A program made the translations under genes and the position numbers. DNA of 64,000 bases from Anaspis maculata (lineage: Eukaryota; Arthropoda; Insecta; Coleoptera; Scraptiidae): assembly GCA_949128115.1 (NCBI GenBank), contig OX421964.1, forward strand, positions 16,888,892-16,952,891, read 5' to 3'. This document shows positions 33,114 to 45,248 of this stretch, in pieces. The notes beneath the pieces were generated by a model. It did not search any database. It saw only the letters and a program-made list of their open reading frames with translations, and was not told the DNA's origin. How positions within the stretch are numbered: the first letter of the stretch is position 1; each line of letters opens with the position of its first letter.

Positions 33114-35649
33114 CGGATCTTTTCTCGAAGTTTGATCGGTTAAAACTAGAACAGCCTGTCTAGGTAGATTTTATCAAATTCGAATGATTCTCACAGTGTG
33201 TAATACTAGGGCGTCCCAACAAAATGTTTTCACCTGGTATCAATAAATCCGCATGAAGAAGTGTAATATGTATAGGTATAACTACTGGCCCCTCATTGGT
33301 TCACCTAGCTTATAGCCAGCCAGCTTCTTGAAAATGATGGCAGTTTTCAAAAACTCTGAACCAGGGTATAACACAAGATGTGGTGCATAGCCTTCAGCCT
33401 TTATCAATGAGTGGTGATTTAGTTAAAGTCAACCAGTCTTTGAAATTTCAAAATCCTTCTGGTTTAGGAACGCTCAAAAATCGGCTTTGTGATTGGCCTT
33501 TCTTTATGGTCTATAAAATTTATTGGATGGGGAGATCTATTGGTGGCAATTTTTTCGAAATTCAAAGGTCTATTACAATTTTTAAGGGCTCTAATTGCCT
33601 GAAAAGACTCAGAAATTGGTTTAATGTTTGACTCAATTTTTGTTACGGCCCTCAAACCTTATCGAGTCTCATACAAAATTGAATGATTCCAAAAAACTAA
33701 TTAATCATTTTCAAATGCACCACCAGTCAGGTAATCAGATTTTGGCTTCTGGTTTGTATTTTTCTAATTTATTGATTCATTTCAAAAAATTTTCTGCGAC
33801 TACCTCTGCAGGCGTTTTTCACTCTCTGCAGCTTCTTTATAGGCGCTCTGCACATTTTGAATATCCCGCCCGTTTCAGCACTTTCAGTACCCTCATGCGG
33901 CAGTCGCGAATATAATTATGTATGAGGAAAATTGTATTGAGGTTTATGAATTGTTGAAAATGAGATTTGCAGGTGGTATGATCAATTGAATGGTATTGTT
34001 GTTATGGAAATAGATAACTTCCTGCAGGAAAAGTACAAAAAACCTACATTTTTTGGCGCTGGAGCAAATTCGCATAGTGCCTATTATGGCTGACGTCAAA
34101 AATCTGTCGTTCATCTGTTATCGCTGTCACCTGATGTGACGACCTGTGCCTGACTGTAGAAATCGAATGTACCAATCGAAAAATCGATTGCGAGGCAATT
34201 GCGGCATAAACTCAGAAATATAACCACATGTCACCTCATAACAATCACAAATACACGCAAATTGTAAACATAGCAGATGGCATCTTATCGGCTGGTCACA
34301 TTTTACACCAAGAGCTACCAGTCAAATCTTCGCCTGTCGGCAAAGACGTGAACTAAATTTCTGTAATCGGCCAGCTTATTGCACACGCTGTGCGCGAAAG
34401 TGAATATTAATATTGTCATTGTGCTTTGCTTTTCTTTTGTAAGGCCCATTTTGGATATTTGAATCCATAAATAGAATGAGGTCTTTGCAAGATTTTTTTT
34501 TATTGCCTCCAATGATGCTTTGGTAGCCAAATAGCGCCACAGACTGAACGGTTTTTCGAAAATCTTGATATGTTATTTCATTTTGTGAATTCAAAACACA
34601 AAAACTGTGGCATGCAACTTCCATGCACCGATGTGTCAGCTGCGAGATGACGTCATCGTGCCCCGGGCTGAGGCAACTTGATTCTACACTAACAGATTGC
34701 GACTACGAATTTTAAATGTTTGACATATCTCACTGTCACCGTCTCAGACGTCTATGGGGCTGACGCTCGATTCAGGTTGAAAAGCGCGCAGCACGAGCTT
34801 GAAAATGGCCCTAACACGTGAGCAAGGGCGATGGCGCTGTTCGCGGTTCCAAAATTGGAATAGGTCTGTAAAATAATGATAATGACGAAGATTTGAATTT
34901 TCGCGGGGTTTCAGGGCGCAGGGCTGCAACCTCGCAAAGGAAAAAAAACTTGTAAACGAAAAATAGGACTCTCGGGTTGACGTCATCGTAGTCATACATG
35001 GTCATTGTAGAAGCGACCGCGTTTTTGGCGCGAAAAAAAATTAAACTTTGATCTTCATTTTAAGGATGGACCAATTTTTTTGATTTTTTTTTGGGGCGGA
35101 AATTATTGTGGATAACGTTTTGAATTATTTTATAGAGTAATCGTCTCAATATAAAATTCATGCAAGGACCCTATTTCATTATTGTAATGAGTTTACCTAC
35201 TCTTTCATTCAAAGATTCGATATTTTGAACAATTATTTCTTTGAAGATCATTAACGAATCGAGAGTTCCTTCAGCAATTTCCCAAATGTTTGAGAGAATA
35301 TAAACAAAATTTGACCTGGTGCCAAGCCTGGTGCCCTCAGGCCATCACTAACAAAAAGTAAGTATGTACATTATTGTACAAGAACTTCTTTTTCACGGAA
35401 AAAATCAAGAGCACAGAGCTCCACACTTTTACCACGTCTCTAGCTTGAAAGAATTCTATTGTTTTTATATCACATGCAAGGTAATTGTATTTTTTCTATG
35501 ACCATCTATGGAAGTGAAGTTTTTTACATGTTTTTGACTCTTCGAAAGTACCTATCAAACTCGCTACCAAATATCACACAATCCGCAAGCTCCTTATCGA
35601 TCATCTAGACATCTATAAAATGTCGAGGCGCTGATTTCCCGAGACAAAA
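33114..35649. other. No gene recognised
   Basis: AT-rich sequence with short open readings (for example 33380-33631, 33628-33915 and 34744-35005), none with a recognisable motif. I see nothing supportable. Confidence 0.35.
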
Positions 35650-35659
35650 GTATACACAA

Positions 35660-36020
35660 GAATTCCGACTTTCGGAATTCCGAGGATTTCCGGTGGTTTC
35701 CGGGAGTTCCGGTGATTTCCGAAAGAACTCCGGGAATTCTGGTGATTTACAAAAAAATTCTGGTGACTTCCGAAAGATTTCCGGGAACTCCGGTGACTTC
35801 CGAAAGACTTCCGAATTCCGGTGATTTCCGAGAGAATTCCGATGACTTCCGAAAGATTTGTGGAAATTGCTGTGATTTCAGAAAGACTTCCGGGAATTCC
35901 GGTGCTGTGATTTCTGAAATAACTCCGAGGATTTCGGTGATTTCCAAGAGAACTCCGATGCTTTCCAAATGATTTCCGGGAATTCCTGTGATTTCTGAAA
36001 AAATTCCGGGACTTCTGAAA
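35660..36020 (+). repeat. Minisatellite, about 30-bp unit (GGAATTCCGGTGATTTCCGA-type)
   Basis: Roughly eleven units of CCGGGAATTCCGGTGATTTC plus CGAAAGA(A/C)T follow one another. Because the unit length is a multiple of three and lacks stops, both strands stay open (Ser/Gly/Asn/Phe-rich on plus; Glu/Ser/Pro-rich on minus). The readings are by-products of the repeat. Confidence 0.82.
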
Positions 36021-36560
36021 TGAAATGTATACTGAATTCCGGGGTAATCAACCCCCCCGTGAAATGTGTCACCTGCGAAATTGATATTTTACAGCTTCCA
36101 GCCACAATTATTATCCACCGATTACGAATTCACGGAACACGGAATCTCGAATCGACTCACATTCTAAAGAGAAAAAACTGCTGAATTGTTTGGGTCCCCT
36201 TGTTTATTCGAATTCTTATTACATCAAAGACAACATGATAAATGGATAATTCATTTTGTTTCGTTGACGTTATCAATATATATATAGTGAAAAATGGGTA
36301 TGGGTACTTCAAAATTTCATTTAAGTATCAAGTATATCGTTACATTTTAGTATCATTTAAGTGAGTTCAAGTAGCAGCACTAACTTCACAGGACAAACTT
36401 CAAACTTCAACGCCTGAAAATAGGTCGGCATTTGACGTGTTGCTTTGTGAAGATGACTTGGTTTTATCCGATAAGAGATGTACGTTTTGGCGCGAAAAAT
36501 TTGAAATACTCTTCCTAGTTTGAAATCAGACTATACCTACTATGTACTTCTAAATAATAG
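36021..36560. other. No gene recognised
   Basis: AT-rich sequence with no motif. Confidence 0.3.
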
Positions 36561-37090
36561 TAGCCCAGTCAAATTATGCAAAAATTGTGTCAAACCGAAA
36601 GTACATTCGGAAGTTGACAGAATTTGGTGAATCGATGCAGAATTTGACGCAGAATAACATAGGTACTGAAACTCCCAAAAATTCCAAGGCTTGGCTTTTT
36701 CTTTAGGGCCAATAAAAGAGCGCCATCCTTGAAGATTTTCGTTTTTTATTCTGAATGACTTCGAACTGTTACCTCTAGAAGACAAACGCCAACGAAGCAA
36801 ATGGAGCGCGTTGAATTCCCAATTTATTACCGGATTTCACGTAGCAATTTGCATAGTGTCAGTCCAGGGGCTGTAACATGGACAGCAGATGTGCGGATTT
36901 CAATGTATTTTACATGTATGGAAAGCCAGTTGAACTTGCGGTATCACACTTTTGTCTAGAAGTCGCCAACTTCGAAATGTTACTTTTCTCCTACCTTTCA
37001 AATCAATACTTGATGTCCCGGAGAATCCCCAAAAATCGTTTTTCACTACTAGCTATGAAATATTCCATTATTGACCTGCTTAGAGGTTGT
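36561..37090 (+). repeat. Dispersed repeat family R1, copy 2
   Basis: Second copy of the repeat at 20459-21055, same orientation, with scattered substitutions and a deletion of roughly 60 bases near 36815 relative to copy 1. It ends about 160 bases before the large palindrome at 37254. Confidence 0.72.
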
Positions 37091-37253
37091 GAAGTGACAT
37101 TTCACAACCTGTTGTAGAATCAGAGAGGCCGGGCATATTATTAACCGCTTCGTGTGATTGACGTTTGGCGACGTGGCGTTTGAATCTCATCAAATTTTGA
37201 ACAACGGCAGCTCACTTACACGAAAAGATCGAGAAATTGTTTGAACGGGTTTT

Positions 37254-40200
37254 ATTAGGCGCGGGCAGCTAACTGTCAAAGATAGGCAACCAGTGTGTTT
37301 GGTGGACCTACAAATGGAATTTAGCATTGTGCAGCATAGCAAGCGAGTGCCTTTCTTGCAAAACGGGCCGGAAGCATCCTTTTTACCTATTCCATTGAAA
37401 AAGACCACTGTGATGTCTACACTACCTCTAAATGTTACCCATGATTTTTGCAAAACCCAAGAAGGACCTGAGCGTTGGAATGTGAGCAACGTTAGCTCTT
37501 TCCTTGGAGTTTCACACGAGGTAGGTGAAAATTTTATGAAAATTTTTATGTGGGAGCTATGAGTGGCATCGAACATCAATGACATAATGCTCGATTCATC
37601 ATCTATCGAGTTTATTTTGTGAAACTATCCCAAGCTATTGTTTTTTCAGGCAAGTCAAGCAAACTACAAGCCAACTTGGGAGTTGTGGGCTTGAGTACCA
37701 TACAGTTTTCCACGATCGCCTGTATAGACACCCAACTTTACGGACTCACTTCGGACTCCCACGATAAAGCCCTTGAACCAGAATTGTGCTATTTTATTCT
37801 AATACCTACCGCTCCACTGCAGCTCAGGTTATCTTTTTTCTTGGAGTTTAACATGGGGTGCGTGAACACTTTATCAACAAATATGTGTAATACTCTATGG
37901 TAAAAGCTATGGATGGAATCGAACACATAATTATGCTTGGTTTATCATCACAGGTCATTTTGTGAAATCATCTCAGGCCATCTTTTTTCAGGGCAAATCA
38001 AGTTAGAGGGCAAACTTCAAGCTAACTTGGAGGTTGTAGTCACCGATTGTGGTCTTCCAAGAAATAAATTAATGACACCCAACATTTCCGGACTTATCTC
38101 AGACTCCTACGGCAAAACCTAAGGAACATCAAAAGTGTGTGCTAAAATTTCAAGATTAACCACAGATCTATCATAAGCTTAAACAAGTGAAGCCTTACGA
38201 AAATTGATCCTGAGAGGATTACACAAAATGAACTGAGATGATGAACCGAGTGAGTGTTCGGTTCCACTCATAGCAGTCATATTAGTGGGGTTGGTAGCCA
38301 TTCCTATACGGCATTTGATGATACAGAAAATTTCTTTGGCATGAATGTTCTATAAGGCCCAACGAACGATATTAGAAGGGGAAGCACAAGAGCTTCCCCT
38401 TAGGGGGGCCGCAGGGGGCCCTGTCAAGTTGACGGTCCAAGAACTCCTACCAAACCATCTTTCAATTTCGTTGTATCACTCAAATGGGGATGATGTGACT
38501 CCATTATGAATCTCGATGGCATTGGTCGCCATGTCTCTTTCATCCTTCATGCTTGAAAAAATAATTTCTTCGGGAGGTCAAAGAAATCACTTTTTATTTT
38601 TTTAAACATACAACAGGATGCAAAGTTGGCGTGTTTTGTGTCCTAACCTGTTATTTGGCATTCCCAAGATCCTATTATGAAGTCAATTTTTTAAATTCTA
38701 AATTTTGGGTTGATTGGTAGGCTAAGAAGTGGGTATTTTTCAACATCCAGTTCAGACGTACTTTTTTCAGTGTCCAACTGGAGGTTATTGAAATAATCGA
38801 AGGGGTGGATAGACTGAACTATTTTCCTAACATTATGTCGAGGAAATCAATCCCAAACTGCACATGGAGAGTACACAAATTATTTTTCTTTCGGTCGGTC
38901 GAATTGCGATGCCTACTACGCCCGCCAGGGAGAACGCTGAGCATCGCCAGACTAAACTAGTATGAGAACAGTCTAGAAGAATTCAAAACTGCCGGAAACA
39001 CTCATTATGTGGTTCGACATTCAATTCTGAGTCAGCACTTAGAGTTTTAGTCAGTTTTGAATTTGTTTAGGCTGTTTTCATACCAGTTTAGGCTGGCGAT
39101 GCTCAGCGTTCTCCTTGACGGGCGTAGTAGGCATCGCAATTCGACCGACCGAAAGAAAAATAATCTGTGTACTCTCTATTCGCGGTTTATGATTGATTTT
39201 CTCGACATTATGTTCAGAAAATAGTTCAGTGGATCCACCCCTGATGATGATTTCAATAACCTCCTGTTGGACACTGAAAAAAGTTCGTCTGAACTGGATG
39301 TTAAAAAATACCTACTTCTTAGCCTACCAATCAACCCAAAATTGAGAATTTGAAAAATTGACTTCATAATAGGATCTTGGGAATGCCAAATAACAGGTTA
39401 GGACACAAAACACGCCAACTTTGCATCCTGTTGTATGTTTAAAAAAATAAAAAGTGATTTCTTTGACCTCCCGAAGAAATTATTTTTTCAAGCATGAAGG
39501 ATGAAAGAGACATGGCGACCAATGCCATCGAGATTCATAATGGAGTCACATCATCCCCATTTGAGTGATACAACGAAATTGAAAGATGGTTTGGTAGGAG
39601 TTCTTGAACCGTCAACTTGACAGGGCCCCCTGCGGCCCCCCTAAGGGGAAGCTCTTGTGCTTCCCCTTCTAATATCGTTCGTTGGGCCTTATAGAACATT
39701 CATGCCAAAGAAATTTTCTGTATCATCAAATGCCGTATAGTACGGTTTTTTAATGTGTACCGACCCCACTATATCTCTCACACTTGATAGTTCTATTTAT
39801 CTATTTCCACCCACTTTATGTTAAACTCCAAGAGAAGAGCTAACTTGAGCTGCAGTGGGGCGGTGTTAGGATGAAATTGCACAATTGTGGTTCAGACATT
39901 TTATAGTAAGGAGTCCGACTCAGAGTCCGAAGTGAGTCTGTAAAGTTGGGTGTCTATACAGGCGTTCGATCCTTGGAAAACTGTATGGTACTCAAGCCCA
40001 CAACTTCCAAGTTGGCTTGTAGTTTGCTTGACTTGCCTGAAAAAACAATAGCTTGAGATAGTTTCACAAAATAAACTCGATAGATGATGAACCGAGCATT
40101 ATGTCATTGATGTTCGATGCCACTCATAGCTCCCACATAAAAAATTTCATAAAATTTTCACCTACCTCGTGTGAAACTCCAAGGAAAGAGCTAACGTCGC

Positions 40201-40505
40201 CCAAGGTCCTTCTTGGGTTTTGCAAAAATCATGGGTAACATTTAGAGGTAGTGGAGACATCACAGTGGTCTTTTTCAATGGAATAGGTAAAAAGGATGCT
40301 TTCGGCCCGTTTTCTTTTTTCGGAATTATCTGCGTAAGATCCTAGAGTATACAAAAATAGTGCCCTTTCGTCCTGACATCGCTCTTCTGGTGAGAAAACG
40401 CAAGAAAGGCACTCGCTTGCTATGCTGCACAATGCTAAATTCCATTTGTTGGTCCACCAAACACACTGGTTGCCTATCTTTGACAGTTAGCTGCCCACGC
40501 CTAAT
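37254..40505. mobile_element. 3.25-kb palindromic foldback element, the largest in the window
   Basis: ATTAGGCGCGGGCAGCTAAC at the left pairs with GTTAGCTGCCCACGCCTAAT at 40486-40505. Inward, TTGGTGGACC, AAGCGAGTGCCTTTCTTG, GACCACTGTGATGTC, CGAACGATATTAGAAGGGGA and TTCGGTCGGTCGAATTGCGA all have mirrored partners. The unpaired centre is about 38985-39050. The left arm has roughly 400 extra bases (37860-38280), a diverged tandem copy of the module at 37620-37850, so the arms are unequal outside 38305/39739. No transposase found. Confidence 0.82.
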
Positions 40506-40752
40506 TTGATGCATAGAACTTGATGTGGTGTACGTAAGTTTGGTTGGTTTTGTGGAAAAGCAGCTAAGGGCCGATTGGTCACTTGGTCGGTATACAACAT
40601 ATACCTCACAGTATCTACCTTTTTGAAATTATTCTCAATTACCTGTGTTCACTCCTCGATTAGCGCACATATCATTTACACACTGTTATTGTTAGAGTAT
40701 GCAGTTTTCTCAAAAGAGACCGATTATTATTAAAAGTTGCATACGTTTTCAT

Positions 40753-40887
40753 GTACGGTTGCGGACTCATAAAAGTTTACACCGACGGCGATCGAGTGGC
40801 CATGCTAATTCAGTTTTGACGTAATTTTGAATGGGCATGGCCACACGATTGTCATCGGTGTAAACTTTTATGAGTCCGCAACCGTAC
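40753..40887. repeat. Near-perfect hairpin (MITE-like), about 54-bp arms
   Basis: GTACGGTTGCGGACTCATAA at 40753-40772 is exactly inverted at 40868-40887 and pairing continues through AAGTTTACACCGA and GTGGCCATG. The loop is about 30 bases. The axis is near 40820. Confidence 0.8.
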
Positions 40888-41228
40888 GTACCTAAATCGT
40901 TTTTGGTTTTTTATTTTGTTGACAGTAACTCATTGGTGACGTTATCTGCTGCCTCTATTTCGGGTTCGCCCATTTCGGTTTTCAATAAACGCTAATTATG
41001 CTGCTTTCAAACTGCACCATCATATCTTACTACTCTGTACAATTAATTGTTCGAAAGCTCCGCGACTCGTAACAATGTTCCGCCAAGCACGGCTTCTCCG
41101 CCAATTGTGTAGGTGTGTGTCTTATTTGGGCGTCGTGGTCTCCCCGAGCTTCGTAACAATAATGATAGAAAATGAGTGGCCCCAAGCACTTATTTAGCAC
41201 CGAGAATAAGCCATTTGTACTCATACAG

Positions 41229-41480
41229 CCAGTTCCACCAGCGAATTTAATTATTATTGTTAGCTAATTGAGATATTTTCTCTGGTGAATAGCCAATATC
41301 ACCTAACCACAATTATTGTGACAACAGAAGAAACAAGTTTCACGAAAGATTATGGAAAAATGTTCAGATCACAACAGCTTGTATGCGTTTTTCGTGGTCG
41401 TTCAACCAGCACTGACCTAGAATCCATCATAGATAATGTCTCAATTAGCTAACAATAATTAAATTCGCTGGTGAAACTGG
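41229..41480. mobile_element. MITE with 46-48 bp terminal inverted repeats
   Basis: CCAGTTCCACCAGCGAATTT at 41229-41248 pairs with AAATTCGCTGGTGAAACTGG at 41461-41480, and pairing continues through AATTATTATTGTTAGCTAAT and TGAGA. About 252 bp, non-coding, probably moved by an unseen transposase. Confidence 0.75.
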
Positions 41481-42240
41481 ATGGAGATGATAATCTCTCC
41501 AACAAACATAGATTTACGAGTGCTGTTATAGCAGCATAATGCTCTCCGAGTATCATGTACATTTGGGGGCGTGCTGACTTACCGATCACAATGTTTCGTC
41601 ACCAACTAACTAGAGATATAAACAGTGTTTTTTTTTTAAAACAGCGTTATTTAAAAGTGCTTTAAAAAGTGCTTTCAACAGCAGTGCGAGAATTTTTGTT
41701 ATAAATCTGTCGATTCGAAATACAGGTTGGGTTTTCTTGGAACCATTGCGCGGTCGATCCCTCCGAACGAAGCGTGACAAGTCTAATCCGGTCCTGGCGT
41801 CCCGTCCCCTATTATCTATGCCGTACCTATCTCGATAATGTCATCATATTGTACGGATGTCCATCCCTTTTGATTCCATCCCAGAACAGGGCAAACAGGA
41901 GATTTGAATGCCATCGTCGCATTCAAAATTTGTAATGCCACAACAATGTCCGCAGATACTACGCCCACTACATCCACTACACCCACTACACATTCTTCGT
42001 AGTATACTATAGGTATTATTCTCGTACTTAGTACAAATCTGAAGGGCATATTGGAAGCGCCACAATCCATCATACAATCTTGTTGAGTTAGGTCCGAATC
42101 GGAATCTGTTGTACCTATACCTGTCGTATTTCATAGTGATTCATCAAAAACATGTCTTTGGAATGACGACTATAGGTATTCAAGGTCAGTAATATTATTC
42201 TATCACGTAAAGGTAGGTAGGTAATCACTTAAAAGAATTG
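41481..42240. other. No gene recognised
   Basis: Contains a short CACTACACC-type repeat at about 41965-41995. Mirrored open readings on the minus strand carry no motif. Confidence 0.3.
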
Positions 42241-44290
42241 AACTAAACTGCTTGACAATTGAACTGCAACACCTAAAAATTAGGTGCGTTTTCAAATTGA
42301 GATAGCTCGAAAAATATTTGACGGATTTCAAAAATTCAGGCATGTAAGGAAAGGTCATTCCTTTGACTATCGAGTGCTGGTATTGATGGTAAGTTTGATT
42401 GCACAATTTGTCATATACAGTGTGCCAACGGAGAGCGTGCAGATATGGGCAATCTTTCACCTTGTACAACTTTCGAAAAAAAAATCCGAGATTTTTTCTA
42501 TCGCCTGCTTTTGAAAGGTTGAATCATTATGCCGAAACGGTTTTGGAATTTTGACCCTAACTTTTTTTTTCAAAAAATTGTGCTCAATTTTCTGAAATAT
42601 GCACTTTCTGATTAAGAAAAAGAAATAGAGAAATTGTTTGTTTTCAAACGGCGCGGCGTCCATATTGAATTTGCTTACGAAGATTCTTATTTGAGCCTCC
42701 ACATCCCCTAGAAACTACCCCTTTTGGGACACCGTCTCACAACAAGATATGCAATGCTTCATTTTAAAGGCATAAGGTAATTACTCGTCAATAATTGGAT
42801 TGAAATAAGGATACTGCGATGACCCCACACGTACAGTTCCCTAAAAACCACCCCTTGACTTCAAGGGACAGGGTTGGTATGATAAGACATGCAATAGATG
42901 AAAATTCCAAAAAACGTCTTTTTCAACTGTTCCACTAAAAAAGTGATGCTACACGATGACCCTTTACGTAGGTCATCCCAACAGTAGCTGACCTCTCGAA
43001 AAAAGAACTACCCTTCAAAAAACCAGTACTTCCGCAATACCTCATTTGTGAGGATTATTTAAAAATCTGTCGCAATAGTTTGCCGCTACGATGATTTCAT
43101 TCACATATCTACCCGAAACTACCCCTTCAACTACCCCTCCAATATCGCATAGCCTCTACCTTGATGCGTTATTTACGAGTTGAAAGAACTTTTACCTACT
43201 AGCCGTTTCATTGAAATGATGGTGTTTTCTACGATGATAGTACAAAACCTTTCCCGAAACTACCCCTAGAAATCGCCCCTTTAGTAAAAGGTATGCAATA
43301 CCTCATTTGGAAGCTCAGAGAAGGTGCGATTGAATAAGTTCAAAATGATTTCGCGATGACCTTACACGCATCAAGGTAAAGGCTATGCGATATTGGAGGG
43401 GTAGTTGAAGGGGTAGTTTCGGGTAGATATGTGAATGAAATCATCGTAGCGGCAAACTATTGCGACAGATTTTTAAATAATCCTAACAAATGGGGTATTG
43501 CGGAAGTACTGGTTTTTTGAAGGGTAGTTCTTTTTCCGAGAGGTTAGCTGCTGTTGGGATGACCTACGTAAAGGGTCATCGTGTAGCATCACTTTTTTAG
43601 TGGAACAGTTGAAAAAGACGTTTTTTGGAATTTTCATCTATTGCATGTCTTATCATACCAACCCTGTCCCTTGAAGTCAAGGGGTGGTTTTTAGGGAACT
43701 GTACGTGTGGGGTCATCGCAGTATCCTTATTTCAATCCAATTATTGACGAGTAATTACCTTATGCCTTTAAAATGAAGCATTGCATATCTTGTTGTGAGA
43801 CGGTGTCCCAAAAGGGGTAGTTTCTAGGTGATGTGGAGGCTCAAATGAAAATCTTCGTAAGTAAATTCAATATGGACGCTGTTTGAAAACAAACAATGTC
43901 TCTATTTCTTTTTCTTAATCAGAAAGTGCATATTTCAGAAAATTGAGCACAATTTTTTGAAAAAAAAGTTAGGGTCAAAATTTCAAAACCGCTTCGGCAT
44001 AATGATTCAACCTTTCAAAAGCACGCGATAGAAAAAATCTCGGACTTTTTTTTCGAAAGTTGCACAAGGTGCAAGATTGCTCATATCTGCACGCTCTCCG
44101 TTGGCACCCTGTATAATATGACAAATTGTGCAATCAAACTTATCATCAATACCAGCACTCGATAGTCAAAGAAATGATCTTTCCTCACATGCCTGAATTT
44201 CTGGAATCCGTCAGATATCTTTTGAACTATCTCAATTTGAAAACGCACCTAATTTTTAGGTGTTGCAGTTCAATTGTCAAGCAGTTTATT
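42241..44290. mobile_element. 2.05-kb palindromic foldback element with CACCCTGTA joint
   Basis: CTGCTTGACAATTGAACTGC at 42248 pairs with the complement ending at 44284. Arms run about 930 bp to an unpaired centre of about 195 bp (43172-43366). The joint ATACAGTGTGCCAACGGAGA (42417, one base off ACAGGGTG) is mirrored at about 44094-44113 with an intact CACCCTGTAT. The module inside this joint resembles those in the elements at 45249-47958 and 59846-63686. Confidence 0.82.
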
Positions 44291-45248
44291 TACTTGAGAG
44301 TCGAAACATACCTGAAAATTTCAATAGTGTTCAAAGTAAATAGAGGACCAGGGTTAAATGATGATGTAGAAATTTCGGGTGACCTTTTGATCCCGTTGCT
44401 TCACTTGGGTATGAAACACCCTGTAAAAGGTTCGGCTACGTTTACTCTTTTTGGCACACGGTGAGCTAGCGATGCTAAGATATTATGCTTTGCCAAGTCT
44501 TTCTGCCTGAACCAAGACCTAGCTCAATTTCTTCCTATAGCTTTTAACTTCGCGATAATGCAGGCTCCTTCCTACAGAACGAGAATTAAAATCTAGGTCA
44601 AACCTCTTCGGTTATAACGGAAACCTCTATGTGCATATTTCGCAGAGCCATGCTCGCTCCTTTGAACATTTAAACGTCTTCCAGACTCGCGCAAGTCGAA
44701 ATTAAAATTTTTAATTTTCTCGATTCCGTTAAGTAGTGGCATTTCTATTGCTGCAGGGATATTAAGCCCCCATTCTATAAGCCTTTCCTCCCTTCCCATC
44801 GCTCTGTTTCTGCGTTCCCTATTTTCCTCCCAGATCTCCCCGGGCCGCCCCCCCTCCCACACTGGTCCCTTTTTCGCTCCTCTTGGCTTGGAGTAATCGA
44901 GGCGAGGTGAAATTCAAATCCTGCTGTTGCTGGATGCTGGATGCCTCAGCCTCTCCTCTCTCCCAGGATCCTCCCGATGCAAGGAGAGCCGAGCCACAAT
45001 TTCCGTCATTTTCCACCGGCATAGTCTTTGCTCTTCCATTCTCTCTCTCTCGCTTTCTCTCTTTCCCTTTCTCACAAATTTCCTTTTGTCTTCATTATTC
45101 CGCGCATAACAAATTGGGAATACCCAACCCGGGACCTGTGTATATGCCAACTAAATATAGTATAACAACCCGGAGGATTTTTGCAATTTCTGTTTAGATA
45201 AGTATACAACATTTAGGGTATGGGAATAACGTTGTAATCCCACATGCA
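44291..45248. other. No gene recognised
   Basis: Contains an ACACCCTGTAAAAGG word near 44417, GC-rich sequence at 44815-44900 and CT-rich microsatellite at 45037-45075. Open readings on both strands have no motif. Confidence 0.3.

Noticed and set aside
35712..35972. Plus- and minus-strand readings of 73-86 residues
   Set aside because: They follow the 30-bp minisatellite unit and are by-products of a stop-free multiple-of-three repeat.
44593..44862. 89-residue minus-strand reading rich in Arg and Glu
   Set aside because: Lies in purine/pyrimidine-biased sequence next to a CT microsatellite; no motif and no splice or promoter support.
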